A model generated the notes under the pieces. The model saw only the letters and a program-made list of their open reading frames with translations. It did not search any database and was not told where the DNA came from. 64,000 bases of DNA from an uncultured Clostridia bacterium (GTDB lineage Bacteria > Bacillota > Clostridia > Christensenellales > Aristaeellaceae): the NCBI GenBank assembly GCA_937894675.1, contig CALCQO010000004.1, positions 186,001 through 250,000 on the forward strand, given 5' to 3'. The position numbers were made by a program, and so were the translations under genes. Below, piece by piece: positions 1 to 8,095 of this stretch; the stretch's first letter is position 1; each line of letters begins with the position of its first letter.

Positions 1-284
1 TAAGCCGCCCGCTGGTGGAAAAGGGATGGGACACCAACGCCCGGCAGATTGGGCTGTCGGGGCGCACGGTGAAGCCCAAGCTGATTATCACCTGCGGGGT
101 ATCGGGCGCCATCCAGTTTACCGCCTGCATGGAAGCGGCGGAGCGCATTGTGGCCATCAACGCGGATCCAAACGCCCCCATTTTCCGGGTGGCCCATGTG
201 GGCATTGTGGGGGATGTGTACGACATTGTGCCAAGGCTGATAGCGGACATCAAAAGGGAGAAAAGCCAGTATGCCGGGGTTTAA
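1..284 (+). CDS. etfA: Electron transfer flavoprotein alpha subunit, C-terminal part
   Basis: The frame is open from the left edge (first full codon at base 3), so only the last 93 residues are present. The fragment carries the FAD-binding C-terminal domain of EtfA: GVSGAIQFTACM, then VAINADPNAPIF and GIVGDVYDIVPRL, all family signatures. EtfA with EtfB forms an FAD/AMP heterodimer that passes electrons between dehydrogenases and the respiratory or bifurcating acceptor. The stop overlaps the start of the following FAD dehydrogenase by 14 bases, so the two are translationally coupled; etfB presumably lies to the left of the window. Confidence 0.93.
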   Translation, partial: SRPLVEKGWDTNARQIGLSGRTVKPKLIITCGVSGAIQFTACMEAAERIVAINADPNAPIFRVAHVGIVGDVYDIVPRLIADIKREKSQYAGV

Positions 285-1680
285 GCAGATAAACGAACAG
301 GACATCGCCTTTTTTCAGAGCATCCTGCCCAAAGAGCGGGTGTTGGCGGGCGAACAGATCAATGAGGATTTCACCCGGGACGAGATGACCGAGTACGGCA
401 CCTTCGACCCCGGGGTGGTGCTGACGGTGATGAGCGCGCAGGAGGTCAGCCAGGTGCTGGCCTACTGCAACCTGCACAACATCCCCGTTACCCCCAGGGG
501 CGCGGGCACCGGCCTGTGCGGCGGGTGCGTGGCCATCTACGGCGGCGTGGTGCTGGATCTGGGGCAGATGAAGCGCCTGGTGGAGGTGGACCCCATCAAC
601 ATGACCGCCACGGTGGAGCCGGGGCTGATGCTGATGGAGTTTAACAAGATGCTGGAAGGCACGGGGCTGTTCTACCCCCCGGATCCGGGGGAAAAGAGCG
701 CCACGGTGTGCGGCAACATCATGACCAATGCCGGGGGCATGCGGGCGGTGCGCTACGGGGTAACCCGGGACTATGTGCTGGGCATGCAGGTGGTGCTGGC
801 CGACGGCACCATCCAGGAGCTGGGGGGCAAGGTGGTAAAAACCTCCAGCGGGTATAACCTGATGCAATTGCTGTGCGGGTCGGAGGGCACCCTGTGCGTG
901 CTGACCCAGTCCACGGTGAAATTAATCCCCGAGCCCAAGGCCAACCTGTCGCTGCTGGCGCCCTTTGACTCGCTGGAGGACTGCGTGGAAGTGGTGCCCA
1001 AGGTGCTCTCCTGCGGGTGCGAGCCCACAGCAGTAGAGTTTATGGAAAAGGAAGTAATCGAGGCGGCGGAAGAGTACCTGGGAAAACAGTTCCCCGATAA
1101 AAGCGCCGACGCCTATCTGCTGCTGCGGCTGGACGGCTCCCAGGAGGCGCAGATTGAGCCCAGGCTGGAAGCGGTGACCGACTTGCTGCTGGAAAGCGGC
1201 GCCAATGACGTGCTGCTGGCGGATACGGACGAAAGAAAGATGAGCATCTGGGACGCCCGGGGGGCGTTTCTGGAAGCGATTAAGAACTCCACCGTGTCCA
1301 TGGACGAGTGCGACGTGGTGGTGCCCCGGGAGCGCATCGCCGACTTTGTGCGCTTGTCCCGGGTGGTAAGTAGGGAGAACGCCCTGCGCATCCGCTCCTT
1401 CGGCCACGCGGGGGACGGCAATCTGCACCTGTACCTGTGCAAGGATGATTATCCTGATGAGGTATGGCAAAAGAAATGCGCCGCCGCCATGCAGCAACTG
1501 TATGACGCGGCGCGGGAGATGGGCGGCGATGTGTCCGGGGAGCACGGCATCGGCCACGCCAAGGCAAAATACCTGGAGGAAAGCGTAGGCGAGGTGCAGA
1601 TTGGCTTGATGCGGGGCATCAAACAGGCCTTCGACCCCAAGGGCATTTTGAACCCCGGCAAAGTCATCAGCAGACAATAA
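271..1680 (+). CDS. Etf-linked FAD-binding dehydrogenase (GlcD/LctD family)
   Basis: 469 residues, the usual length for the GlcD/D-lactate dehydrogenase family. An N-terminal PCMH-type FAD-binding domain (about residues 40-215) carries PRGAGTGLCGG near residue 75; the C-terminal FAD-oxidase domain has GHAGDGNLHLYL near 377 and GEHGIGHAK near 422. The family oxidises 2-hydroxy acids such as D-lactate or glycolate. Placement directly behind etfA matches the Etf-coupled, electron-confurcating lactate dehydrogenases of anaerobes, in which NAD reduction by lactate is driven through EtfAB; that role is inferred from context. The exact substrate (lactate, glycolate or 2-hydroxyglutarate) cannot be read from sequence. 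The start is preceded by GGAG inside etfA. Confidence 0.85.
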   Translation: MPGFKQINEQDIAFFQSILPKERVLAGEQINEDFTRDEMTEYGTFDPGVVLTVMSAQEVSQVLAYCNLHNIPVTPRGAGTGLCGGCVAIYGGVVLDLGQMKRLVEVDPINMTATVEPGLMLMEFNKMLEGTGLFYPPDPGEKSATVCGNIMTNAGGMRAVRYGVTRDYVLGMQVVLADGTIQELGGKVVKTSSGYNLMQLLCGSEGTLCVLTQSTVKLIPEPKANLSLLAPFDSLEDCVEVVPKVLSCGCEPTAVEFMEKEVIEAAEEYLGKQFPDKSADAYLLLRLDGSQEAQIEPRLEAVTDLLLESGANDVLLADTDERKMSIWDARGAFLEAIKNSTVSMDECDVVVPRERIADFVRLSRVVSRENALRIRSFGHAGDGNLHLYLCKDDYPDEVWQKKCAAAMQQLYDAAREMGGDVSGEHGIGHAKAKYLEESVGEVQIGLMRGIKQAFDPKGILNPGKVISRQ

Positions 1681-1695
1681 CCCCTGCTGCGGATT

Positions 1696-1742
1696 CCAAA
1701 GGGGGTCACCCCCTTTGGTGGGGGATGGGGCAAAGCCCCATC
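1696..1742. repeat. Tandem pair of perfect intergenic hairpins
   Basis: Two adjacent perfect inverted repeats follow the dehydrogenase stop: arms of 10 bases at 1696-1705 and 1709-1718 (loop TCA), then arms of 8 bases at 1724-1731 and 1735-1742 (loop AAA). Neither has a T-run, so they are not classical terminators; the true terminator follows at 1798. Two triloop hairpins back to back look like a palindromic intergenic repeat unit, but no second copy is visible in this window. Confidence 0.5.
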
Positions 1743-1797
1743 GCAATCCCCCTAGCAAACACAGCGAAGCGAATGTTCGCGGCTCACAGTACAACAA

Positions 1798-1828
1798 ACA
1801 GGGACGGCATCACGCCGTCCCTGTTTTG
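1798..1828. terminator. Bidirectional rho-independent terminator between convergent genes
   Basis: Perfect 11-base stem ACAGGGACGGC (1798-1808) with GCCGTCCCTGT (1814-1824), loop ATCAC, followed on the plus strand by TTTT and on the minus strand by a TTTGTTGT tail. It closes the etf/dehydrogenase transcript and the convergent DUF488 transcript. Confidence 0.85.
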
Positions 1829-1830
1829 AT

Positions 1831-2199
1831 TTACTTGTCCCCCATCAGCCAGTCCCGCAGCACCAGGGCGTGGTTTACCGTCTCGCTCCTGGCGCCATAC
1901 ACCAAGGTCACATTCCGGCTCCTAAGCTCCTCCATCACCTGCTGCCTGAACCGCGCAGCCGCGGGGTTGCTATCCAGCTCCTGCAGATAGGCGGCGCGGA
2001 ACATGGGAAAGTTTTCCTCCATATGCCCGAAGGCCTTGCGCAGGGGTGTGGTGGGGGCGATGTCCTTCGCCCAAACATCCAGCGCCAGCCTTTCCTTGCT
2101 CAGCCCCCGGGGCCACAGCCTGTCCACCAGGATCCGGAAGCCATCCCCCGTGTCCGCCGGGGCATAGGCGCGCTTGATGGATATCATATGCTCTGCCAT
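1831..2199 (-). CDS. DUF488 family protein
   Basis: 122 residues from the ATG at 2199, which has GAGGGAGGG just upstream; an in-frame extension to 2304 lacks a ribosome site and is rejected. The protein carries the DUF488 hallmark RILVDRLWPRGL (about residues 22-33), then a conserved aromatic/charged core. DUF488 proteins are small soluble proteins of unproven function found near stress and uptake genes. A TATACT -10-like box lies at 2239-2244 on the minus strand, but its -35 is poor. It is a single-gene unit, convergent with the dehydrogenase and divergent from the ABC exporter genes. Confidence 0.8.
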   Translation of the reverse strand: MAEHMISIKRAYAPADTGDGFRILVDRLWPRGLSKERLALDVWAKDIAPTTPLRKAFGHMEENFPMFRAAYLQELDSNPAAARFRQQVMEELRSRNVTLVYGARSETVNHALVLRDWLMGDK

Positions 2200-2264
2200 C
2201 TTTCCCTCCCTCGGGTGCGCTTTGCCACCCTTTGCAACAGTATACCACCAACAGCCCCGTTTTC

Positions 2265-2294
2265 TTGACTTGCTTTGAAAGATAGTGCTATTCT
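2265..2294 (+). promoter_or_regulatory. Sigma-A promoter of the ABC exporter operon
   Basis: TTGACT at 2265-2270 and TATTCT at 2289-2294, spacing 18. It stands 39 bases before the ATG at 2333. Confidence 0.5.
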
Positions 2295-2332
2295 TGACAG
2301 GCACGATAGAAGAAGCCGTACAAAGGAGCGCT

Positions 2333-4099
2333 ATGAAACCTGTCCGCTACCTGCTGGGCAAGATACGCCAGTATGACCCCGGGATGCTGTGGGTCATTTT
2401 GCTTAACACCCTGCTGGAAGCCCTGTACCCCTTCATCTGGGTGGTGGTGCCTTCCCTGATCCTGCGCTACGCCGGGGTGTGGGATAAGGGGCTGCTCATG
2501 CGGATGATCATCCTAGCCGGGCTGCTGGCCATGGCCTGCGGGTTTACCGTTACCTACTTCAAGGGCAACTACCGCATGCGCATGAACAAGGTGCGCTACC
2601 ACCTGATACAGGATCTGATGGCCTTCAGTCTGAAGATGCCCTATGAAAACACCTTGAACCCCAAGGTGCTGGACGACATCAAGTTTGCCAATGAAACGGT
2701 TCTCAACCCCCAGCGGGGGGCGGGGGGCATTATTTTAATGATGCTCAGCCTGTTTTCAGGGATGCTGGCGTCCCTGGGGTTTGTGGGGGTGCTCAGCACC
2801 CTGTCGCCCTTTTTCACCCTGGCCATGGCCGCCCTGTTCGCCGCAACCTTTTTCCTGAGCAACAGGGCAGATCAGGCGCAGACGGCCTCCTGGGACGCGG
2901 CCGTGCCCCTGGACCGGCGGGGCAGCGATTTGTCTGACATCGCCAAGGATCCTCTGTATAAAAAGGACATCCTGCTGTACGGCACCAAAAACCTGCTGCT
3001 GGGCTACATCGGCCATCTGCGGGAGCAGCTGCTGACGGTAACCAAAAGCACCATACAAAAGACCTTCCGCGCCCAGGCGCTGATTGCTCTGTTGAACCTT
3101 TTGCGGGACGCGGGGCTGTACGCCTTTCTCATCACGGCGTTTCTGCGGGGGGAAATGGACGCCGGGGGCTTCTTCCTGTACACGGGCAGCCTGATGGGCT
3201 TTATGACGGTGGCCCAGCAATCCATGACCAATTTGAGTGCTATCCGCCGGGAAGGCCAGCGGTTCAGCAGCTACATGCGCCTGATGGAGGACGCCCCGCC
3301 CCCGGAGACTGCCGGCGTCCCCGTCCCCATGAAGGGCAAGCTGGAGGCGCGGCACCTCTGCTTCCGTTACCCCGGCCAGGAGGAATACACCCTTGAGGAT
3401 GTGTCCTTCCAGGTGGAGGCCGGGGAAAAGCTAGCGCTGGTGGGCGAAAACGGCGCGGGCAAAAGCACGCTGATCAAACTTATCTGCCGGCTGTATCAGC
3501 CCACCTCCGGCACCATTACGCTGGGCGGGGTGGACATCTGGCAGATGCCCGAGGAAGAATATTTCGCCTGTCTGGGGGTGGTGTTCCAGGACGCCATGGT
3601 GCTGCCCTTCAGCCTGAAGGACAATGTGCTGATGGGCGCCGCCTATGAGGATGCCCTGTACCAGCAGGTATGCGCCCTGTCCCACCTTGACAAAATCGCC
3701 GAAGAATTGCCCGAAAAGGACGGCACCACCTTGATGCGCATCCTGGATGATGACGGGGTGGATCTGTCCGGCGGGCAGAAGCAGACGCTGTTTCTGGCCC
3801 GGGCGCTGTACAAACGCGGCGCCCAGTTGCTGATACTGGACGAGCCCACCGCCGCCCTGGACCCCCTGAACGAGCGCCGCCTGTATGAAAGCTACGCCGC
3901 CCTGTCCCAGGGCAAGAACTGCCTGTTTGTGTCCCACCGTTTGGCCAGCACCCGGTTTTGCGACCGTGTCCTTTTCCTGAAGGAGGGGCAGGTGGCGGAA
4001 GCAGGCACCCATGAGGATTTGATGCTTAAGAAAGGCGAGTACGCCGCCCTGTTTGAGGTGCAGGCCAAAAACTACCGGGAGAAGGAGGGCGCGGAATGA
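2333..4099 (+). CDS. ABC exporter half-transporter (permease-ATPase), first subunit
   Basis: 588 residues from the ATG at 2333 (AAAGGAG upstream), typical of type IV-fold ABC half-exporters. An N-terminal membrane domain of about six spans (residues 15-320) precedes a nucleotide-binding domain with Walker A GENGAGKST near 370, signature LSGGQ near 478, Walker B LLILDEP near 500 and switch SHR. It overlaps the next ABC gene by 4 bases, so the two very likely form a heterodimeric exporter in the cytoplasmic membrane, exporting a lipid, drug or peptide. No peptidase C39 domain or peptide precursor gene is visible, so the substrate is unknown. Confidence 0.9.
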   Translation: MKPVRYLLGKIRQYDPGMLWVILLNTLLEALYPFIWVVVPSLILRYAGVWDKGLLMRMIILAGLLAMACGFTVTYFKGNYRMRMNKVRYHLIQDLMAFSLKMPYENTLNPKVLDDIKFANETVLNPQRGAGGIILMMLSLFSGMLASLGFVGVLSTLSPFFTLAMAALFAATFFLSNRADQAQTASWDAAVPLDRRGSDLSDIAKDPLYKKDILLYGTKNLLLGYIGHLREQLLTVTKSTIQKTFRAQALIALLNLLRDAGLYAFLITAFLRGEMDAGGFFLYTGSLMGFMTVAQQSMTNLSAIRREGQRFSSYMRLMEDAPPPETAGVPVPMKGKLEARHLCFRYPGQEEYTLEDVSFQVEAGEKLALVGENGAGKSTLIKLICRLYQPTSGTITLGGVDIWQMPEEEYFACLGVVFQDAMVLPFSLKDNVLMGAAYEDALYQQVCALSHLDKIAEELPEKDGTTLMRILDDDGVDLSGGQKQTLFLARALYKRGAQLLILDEPTAALDPLNERRLYESYAALSQGKNCLFVSHRLASTRFCDRVLFLKEGQVAEAGTHEDLMLKKGEYAALFEVQAKNYREKEGAE

Positions 4100-5889
4100 A
4101 AACCCTCCGAAAAGTATTGCGCATGCTGGGACGCAACGACAAGGCACTGCTGCCCCACGCCTTTATCTACTCCCTGGTCAGCGGCGTGACCCCGCTGGTG
4201 AACATCTACCTGCCCAAGCTGATGCTGGACGAGCTGCTGGGCGGGCAGGACGTACGGCTGCTGATTTTTTACACCGCGCTGCTGGCGGCGCTGAACCTGC
4301 TGTTCGCCCTGATACGGGATTATGAACGGTACCAGTTGGAAGTACACATCACCATGGCATACACCTACCTGGTCGCCCGAACCAACGACAAGGCCATGAG
4401 CCTGAGCTATCAGGATGGAGAAACCAAGGCCACCCAGGATTTGATGGAGCAGGCCGAGTTTTCCACCTATTTCCTCTACGAAATCAATATGCAGCTGTCC
4501 GGCTTTGGCATGGTGTTCACCCTGTTGGGCGGCCTGAGCATCCTGGCCGCCAACGACTGGCGGCTGCTGCTGCTGGCCATCCTGCCCAGCCTGCTGTCTC
4601 TGCCCTGTTTCCGGCGCGTGAAGGAGCTGGACGTGGACAACAACCGCCGCTCGGCGCCGGAGCACCGGGCGTACATCTACTTTGGCCGCATGGCGGAGGA
4701 TTTCCGCTGGGCGAAGGACTTGAAATTGTACCAGGGCACCAGCATGATGCTGCGTCGCGCCAAAGCGGTGATGGACCGCATCCTGCGCATCAACCATGAA
4801 TACTTTACCAAGCACGGCTTCTGGACGGGGCTGGTGCGGCTGCTGGTGGAAGGCCAGACGGCGGCCATCTTCCTGCTGCTGGGGCTGTCCCTGGCCACGG
4901 GGCAGGTAACCGCGGGGGCTTTTACCCTGCTGTACGGCGCCTGCCGCCAGTCGGGGGAGGCCATGACGGCCCTAATCAGCCTGTTTGCCCGGCTGAAAAC
5001 CGCCGACCTGCAGTTTGAGCCCCTGATGGAGCTGCTGGAACTGCCCCAGGAGGAAAGCGCGGACAGCGGGCACATGCCGCCGGATGTGCGGGAGGCTTTG
5101 GATAAGGCGCGAAAGGGGCAGGTGGACATCGAGGCAAAGGACATCTCCTTCCGCTACCCCACCGGGGATCGGGATGTATTGCACAACCTGTCTATGCGTA
5201 TCGCCCCCGGGGAGACCCTGGCGCTGGTGGGGCGCAACGGCGCGGGCAAAAGCACTTTGGTCAGCCTGCTGTGCCGCCTGTACCCGCCCACCTCCGGGGT
5301 GATTACCCTCAACGGGGTGGATGTGCGGCGCATTCCCCTCAGCGCTTACCGCGGCGTGCTGGCACCCATCTTTCAGGATTACCGGCTGCTGCCCCTCAAA
5401 ATCAGCGAAAGCCTGCTGGGCAAGCGCCAGCAGGACATCAGCCCCCAGGACGAGGACAGGCTGACCCGCGCCCTTGGGGAAGTGGGCATGGAGGGCTTTG
5501 TGCTATCCGGAAACGAGGGCATCCATACCTATTTGCAGAAGGTGATGGACGAAAAGGGCCTGGTTCCCTCCGGCGGTCAGGATCAGAAACTAGCCCTTGC
5601 CCGGGCGGTGTGCCGGCAAGGCACCTTTATCATATTGGACGAGCCCACCGCCGCCCTGGACCCCCGCAGCGAGGAGGAAATCTTCAGCCGCATGCTGTCC
5701 CTGACCCGGGGACAGACCTCCCTGTTCATCTCCCACCGCCTGTCCTCCACCCGCTTTGCCGACCGCATCCTGGTGCTGGACGCCGGGCAGGCAGCCCAGA
5801 GCGGCACCCATCAGGAACTGATGGCCCAGGAGGGGCTGTACCAAAGGATGTACGCCACCCAGGCGGAGGCGTACCGGAGAGAAGCATAA
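4096..5889 (+). CDS. ABC exporter half-transporter (permease-ATPase), second subunit
   Basis: 597 residues; start ATG overlaps the previous stop (ATGA). Membrane domain about residues 15-330; ATPase domain with Walker A GRNGAGKST near 378, signature SGGQ preceded by VP rather than the canonical L (near 491), Walker B FIILDEP near 511 and SHR. The first subunit keeps LSGGQ; such asymmetry between partners is common in heterodimeric exporters with one degenerate ATP site, so the pair may be asymmetric. Ten bases separate it from an AT-rich gene of unknown function that may share the transcript. Confidence 0.9.
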   Translation: MKTLRKVLRMLGRNDKALLPHAFIYSLVSGVTPLVNIYLPKLMLDELLGGQDVRLLIFYTALLAALNLLFALIRDYERYQLEVHITMAYTYLVARTNDKAMSLSYQDGETKATQDLMEQAEFSTYFLYEINMQLSGFGMVFTLLGGLSILAANDWRLLLLAILPSLLSLPCFRRVKELDVDNNRRSAPEHRAYIYFGRMAEDFRWAKDLKLYQGTSMMLRRAKAVMDRILRINHEYFTKHGFWTGLVRLLVEGQTAAIFLLLGLSLATGQVTAGAFTLLYGACRQSGEAMTALISLFARLKTADLQFEPLMELLELPQEESADSGHMPPDVREALDKARKGQVDIEAKDISFRYPTGDRDVLHNLSMRIAPGETLALVGRNGAGKSTLVSLLCRLYPPTSGVITLNGVDVRRIPLSAYRGVLAPIFQDYRLLPLKISESLLGKRQQDISPQDEDRLTRALGEVGMEGFVLSGNEGIHTYLQKVMDEKGLVPSGGQDQKLALARAVCRQGTFIILDEPTAALDPRSEEEIFSRMLSLTRGQTSLFISHRLSSTRFADRILVLDAGQAAQSGTHQELMAQEGLYQRMYATQAEAYRREA

Positions 5890-5900
5890 GGAGCAGCACT

Positions 5901-6800
5901 ATGTTTACACAACTTGGCGTGATGATACATATCCCCCAACAGTCTCGTTGCACGACCTTGGAATTACTGTCCCAGTTGCATACAATGCTGCGGCTTTGCG
6001 GGGAAAGCTTTCCTTCCCAGGCTGGAACTTGGCGTGTTGTCAGTGATGCGTATGACGGGATGCAGGTGTATAATTTTTCTTCCTTTGACGAACAAAGTTG
6101 GCAGCGCTGGATAGCAAAGTATCAGGATGCCATCTGTTTTGTTTCAGGTGAAGTCGTATTGTCAACATCTAAAAAGAAAAGAAGCATGGTAACCTTTTCC
6201 GCAACAATTTCTCGCTCCAAACGGTATACAGTACCCATTATCGATGAGGAGCGTGTGATATGGATACAGATCCCAAAGGCTGTATGGAGCCGAATCAAGC
6301 AGGGGGATTTTCTGCAAGGAATTCAGCATGCCTGCAGTGCATTAGAAGCAGCGTATGCATGCGTGGATGATGTGACAATCGCGGCAAAGAGTATCTACAC
6401 AGGGGGATTCCGATATTTCGGAGTAAACAGCCACAAGATACCTCCCCAGACCCGTTTGCCTGGTATCTATTGGGCGCAATATGTTACGCAGGAAATGATA
6501 AGGGAGACAGGTACGCTGCAGGAAATTGAGAATGAAGCACCCTGTGAAGTGAAAGGTATGGTAGGCGAGAATCAGGGGATTTGGCTGCAATTAACCCATG
6601 ATATCTTGAAAACGCAACGGGAGGATCGGCTGGCCTTACGAAAATATTTTTCAGAATCCCTTTATCAGTTGTCATTACTCGATATAGCGAAATCCGTCAG
6701 AATAGATTTGATACCCGTCATCGACTATTTACCTCTTGATGCTGCTGAAATCACCGAAATCGAACGTATCCGAATCAATACAAGAGAAAAAGAAATGTAA
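5901..6800 (+). CDS. AT-rich orphan protein, possible immunity-type
   Basis: 299 residues from the ATG at 5901 (AAGGAG at about 5888-5893). The reading frame continues upstream into the ABC gene but that part is antisense-like and has no start signal. Base composition is strikingly lower in GC than the neighbours, and codon use shifts to A/T-ending codons, indicating recent acquisition. No signal peptide or membrane segment is evident, so it is probably cytoplasmic. The stretch GGFRYFGVNSHK followed by LPGIYWAQYVT recalls, from memory only, Imm52/DUF3396-type immunity proteins, which carry a similar leucine-proline-glycine-aromatic-tryptophan stretch. No toxin partner is visible. Function is not established. 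Confidence 0.7.
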   Translation: MFTQLGVMIHIPQQSRCTTLELLSQLHTMLRLCGESFPSQAGTWRVVSDAYDGMQVYNFSSFDEQSWQRWIAKYQDAICFVSGEVVLSTSKKKRSMVTFSATISRSKRYTVPIIDEERVIWIQIPKAVWSRIKQGDFLQGIQHACSALEAAYACVDDVTIAAKSIYTGGFRYFGVNSHKIPPQTRLPGIYWAQYVTQEMIRETGTLQEIENEAPCEVKGMVGENQGIWLQLTHDILKTQREDRLALRKYFSESLYQLSLLDIAKSVRIDLIPVIDYLPLDAAEITEIERIRINTREKEM

Positions 6801-6823
6801 TCCATCATCAATAGAATAATGTG

Positions 6824-6858
6824 AAGGGGCTGTAGTTTCGCTACAGCCCCTTTGTTGT
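6824..6858 (+). terminator. Rho-independent terminator after the AT-rich orphan
   Basis: GGGGCTGTAG (6826-6835) pairs perfectly with CTACAGCCCC (6841-6850) across the loop TTTCG; flanking AA/TT extend the stem and a T-rich tail follows. It ends the ABC exporter-orphan transcript. Confidence 0.88.
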
Positions 6859-6880
6859 TCCTATGATGCCAACGGCGTTC

Positions 6881-8095
6881 TTATTTCCCCATGACCCTTG
6901 CGCGCAGTACGCCAAAGGGTTTGAGCAGCAGCAGGAAGATGCCCGCGCACAGGACGGTCAGCAGGCGGTGGTAGAAGCGAAGTTCCAGCACCTGGGGGGT
7001 GCGGATTTCGGTTAATGTGGTAACCGCCGTGCGGTTGTTCCAGAAGGTGGCGGACAAATCCTTCCACTCCACCAGCACCGGGGGCACCCATTCGGGGAAG
7101 ATGTACACCGGGGCGACCGCCTGGCTAAACACCAGGTATACCCCCGCCAGCCACAACCCCCACAAGGCCAGCAGGCCCGCGCCTTTCAGCAGCCACATAG
7201 GCAGGCGTTTGGCCGCGTACTCCCTTTGCAGCCTTTGCTTTTCCGCCGCGTACAGGAACTTTCCGCCCTGCGCCAGCATCCTGCCCATCAGCGCCAATGC
7301 CAAAGCGCCCAAGGCGCACAGCAGCCACCTGACAGGCAGCAGGCTGCGGTACCGCTCCTTGCTGCCCTGGTACAAAGCGCCCCCTGTCTGCCAGTTTTCC
7401 AGCAGGGTTTTCAGCCTGGTCGCCGCCCCTTGCCCGGGGATGACCCGCAGGGACACCGCCAGCACCTGGGCCTGGATACCGTTTTGGTCAAGGCTCTTCA
7501 GCGGCACCTGCACCCGCAGGGCTTCCTTTTCCCCCGGGGTGCGGGCATGGCGGATAACGCCTACTACCTGGTACTCCTTCTCCCCCAGCAAAAAGCTTTC
7601 CCCCACCGGCGCGCCGCTGCGGAACAGCTTCACCGCGGTTTGCTCATCCAGCACCGCCGCCCGTTGGCCGCTCTCCAGTTCCTCGGGGTACAGCAGCCTG
7701 CCCGCCGTCAATACGGGGGCTGGGTGCATGTAGGTGTCCCCCCACAGGCCGATGACCCGGGCAGTGATGCCACTGCCCGAAGGGGTTTTCAGCTGGGCGC
7801 CGTCCAGGTAGCCCTCGGCCATGCGCGCGTCGCTGAGCCCCGGGTTTTCCCGCAGCAGGCCGTCCAGCCTCTTGAGCAGCACGGTCAGCTCGGAATCCTT
7901 GGGCTCTTCCTTCTTCTGTTCCTGCTGCTCCTGCTGCTGGCTGTCAGTCTTTTCCTCGGGCTGCTTCTCCTCTATGGTCATTTTGGGCGCGGCGAAGGCG
8001 TACTGCAGCGCCATGGGCACCTTTTGCACCTGAAGAAGCGCGAAAGCAGCCGATACAACCAGCAGCAACAGCAGAAGGGCGCGTTTAATCGACAT
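6881..8095 (-). CDS. MacB/FtsX-type ABC permease without ATPase partner
   Basis: 404 residues with the four-span FtsX/MacB layout: one span at residues 4-24, a large extracytoplasmic domain (about 60-245) with the MacB periplasmic-core look (ITARVIGLWGD, AAVLDEQTAVKLF, YQVVGVIRH), then spans near 255-275, 312-335 and 378-398. A Gln/Glu/Lys-rich segment (about 44-66) follows the first span. Members act as mechanotransmitting permeases with an HlyD-type adaptor and a separate ATPase. The adaptor gene is directly upstream and overlaps by 11 bases, but no ATPase gene is present in the cluster. It is the last gene of a five-gene operon. Confidence 0.72.
   Translation of the reverse strand: MSIKRALLLLLLVVSAAFALLQVQKVPMALQYAFAAPKMTIEEKQPEEKTDSQQQEQQEQKKEEPKDSELTVLLKRLDGLLRENPGLSDARMAEGYLDGAQLKTPSGSGITARVIGLWGDTYMHPAPVLTAGRLLYPEELESGQRAAVLDEQTAVKLFRSGAPVGESFLLGEKEYQVVGVIRHARTPGEKEALRVQVPLKSLDQNGIQAQVLAVSLRVIPGQGAATRLKTLLENWQTGGALYQGSKERYRSLLPVRWLLCALGALALALMGRMLAQGGKFLYAAEKQRLQREYAAKRLPMWLLKGAGLLALWGLWLAGVYLVFSQAVAPVYIFPEWVPPVLVEWKDLSATFWNNRTAVTTLTEIRTPQVLELRFYHRLLTVLCAGIFLLLLKPFGVLRARVMGK

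Noticed and set aside
5271..5900. Upstream extension of the AT-rich orphan
   Set aside because: This part is out of frame with and overlapped by the second ABC gene; composition and the ribosome site at about 5888 place the start at 5901.
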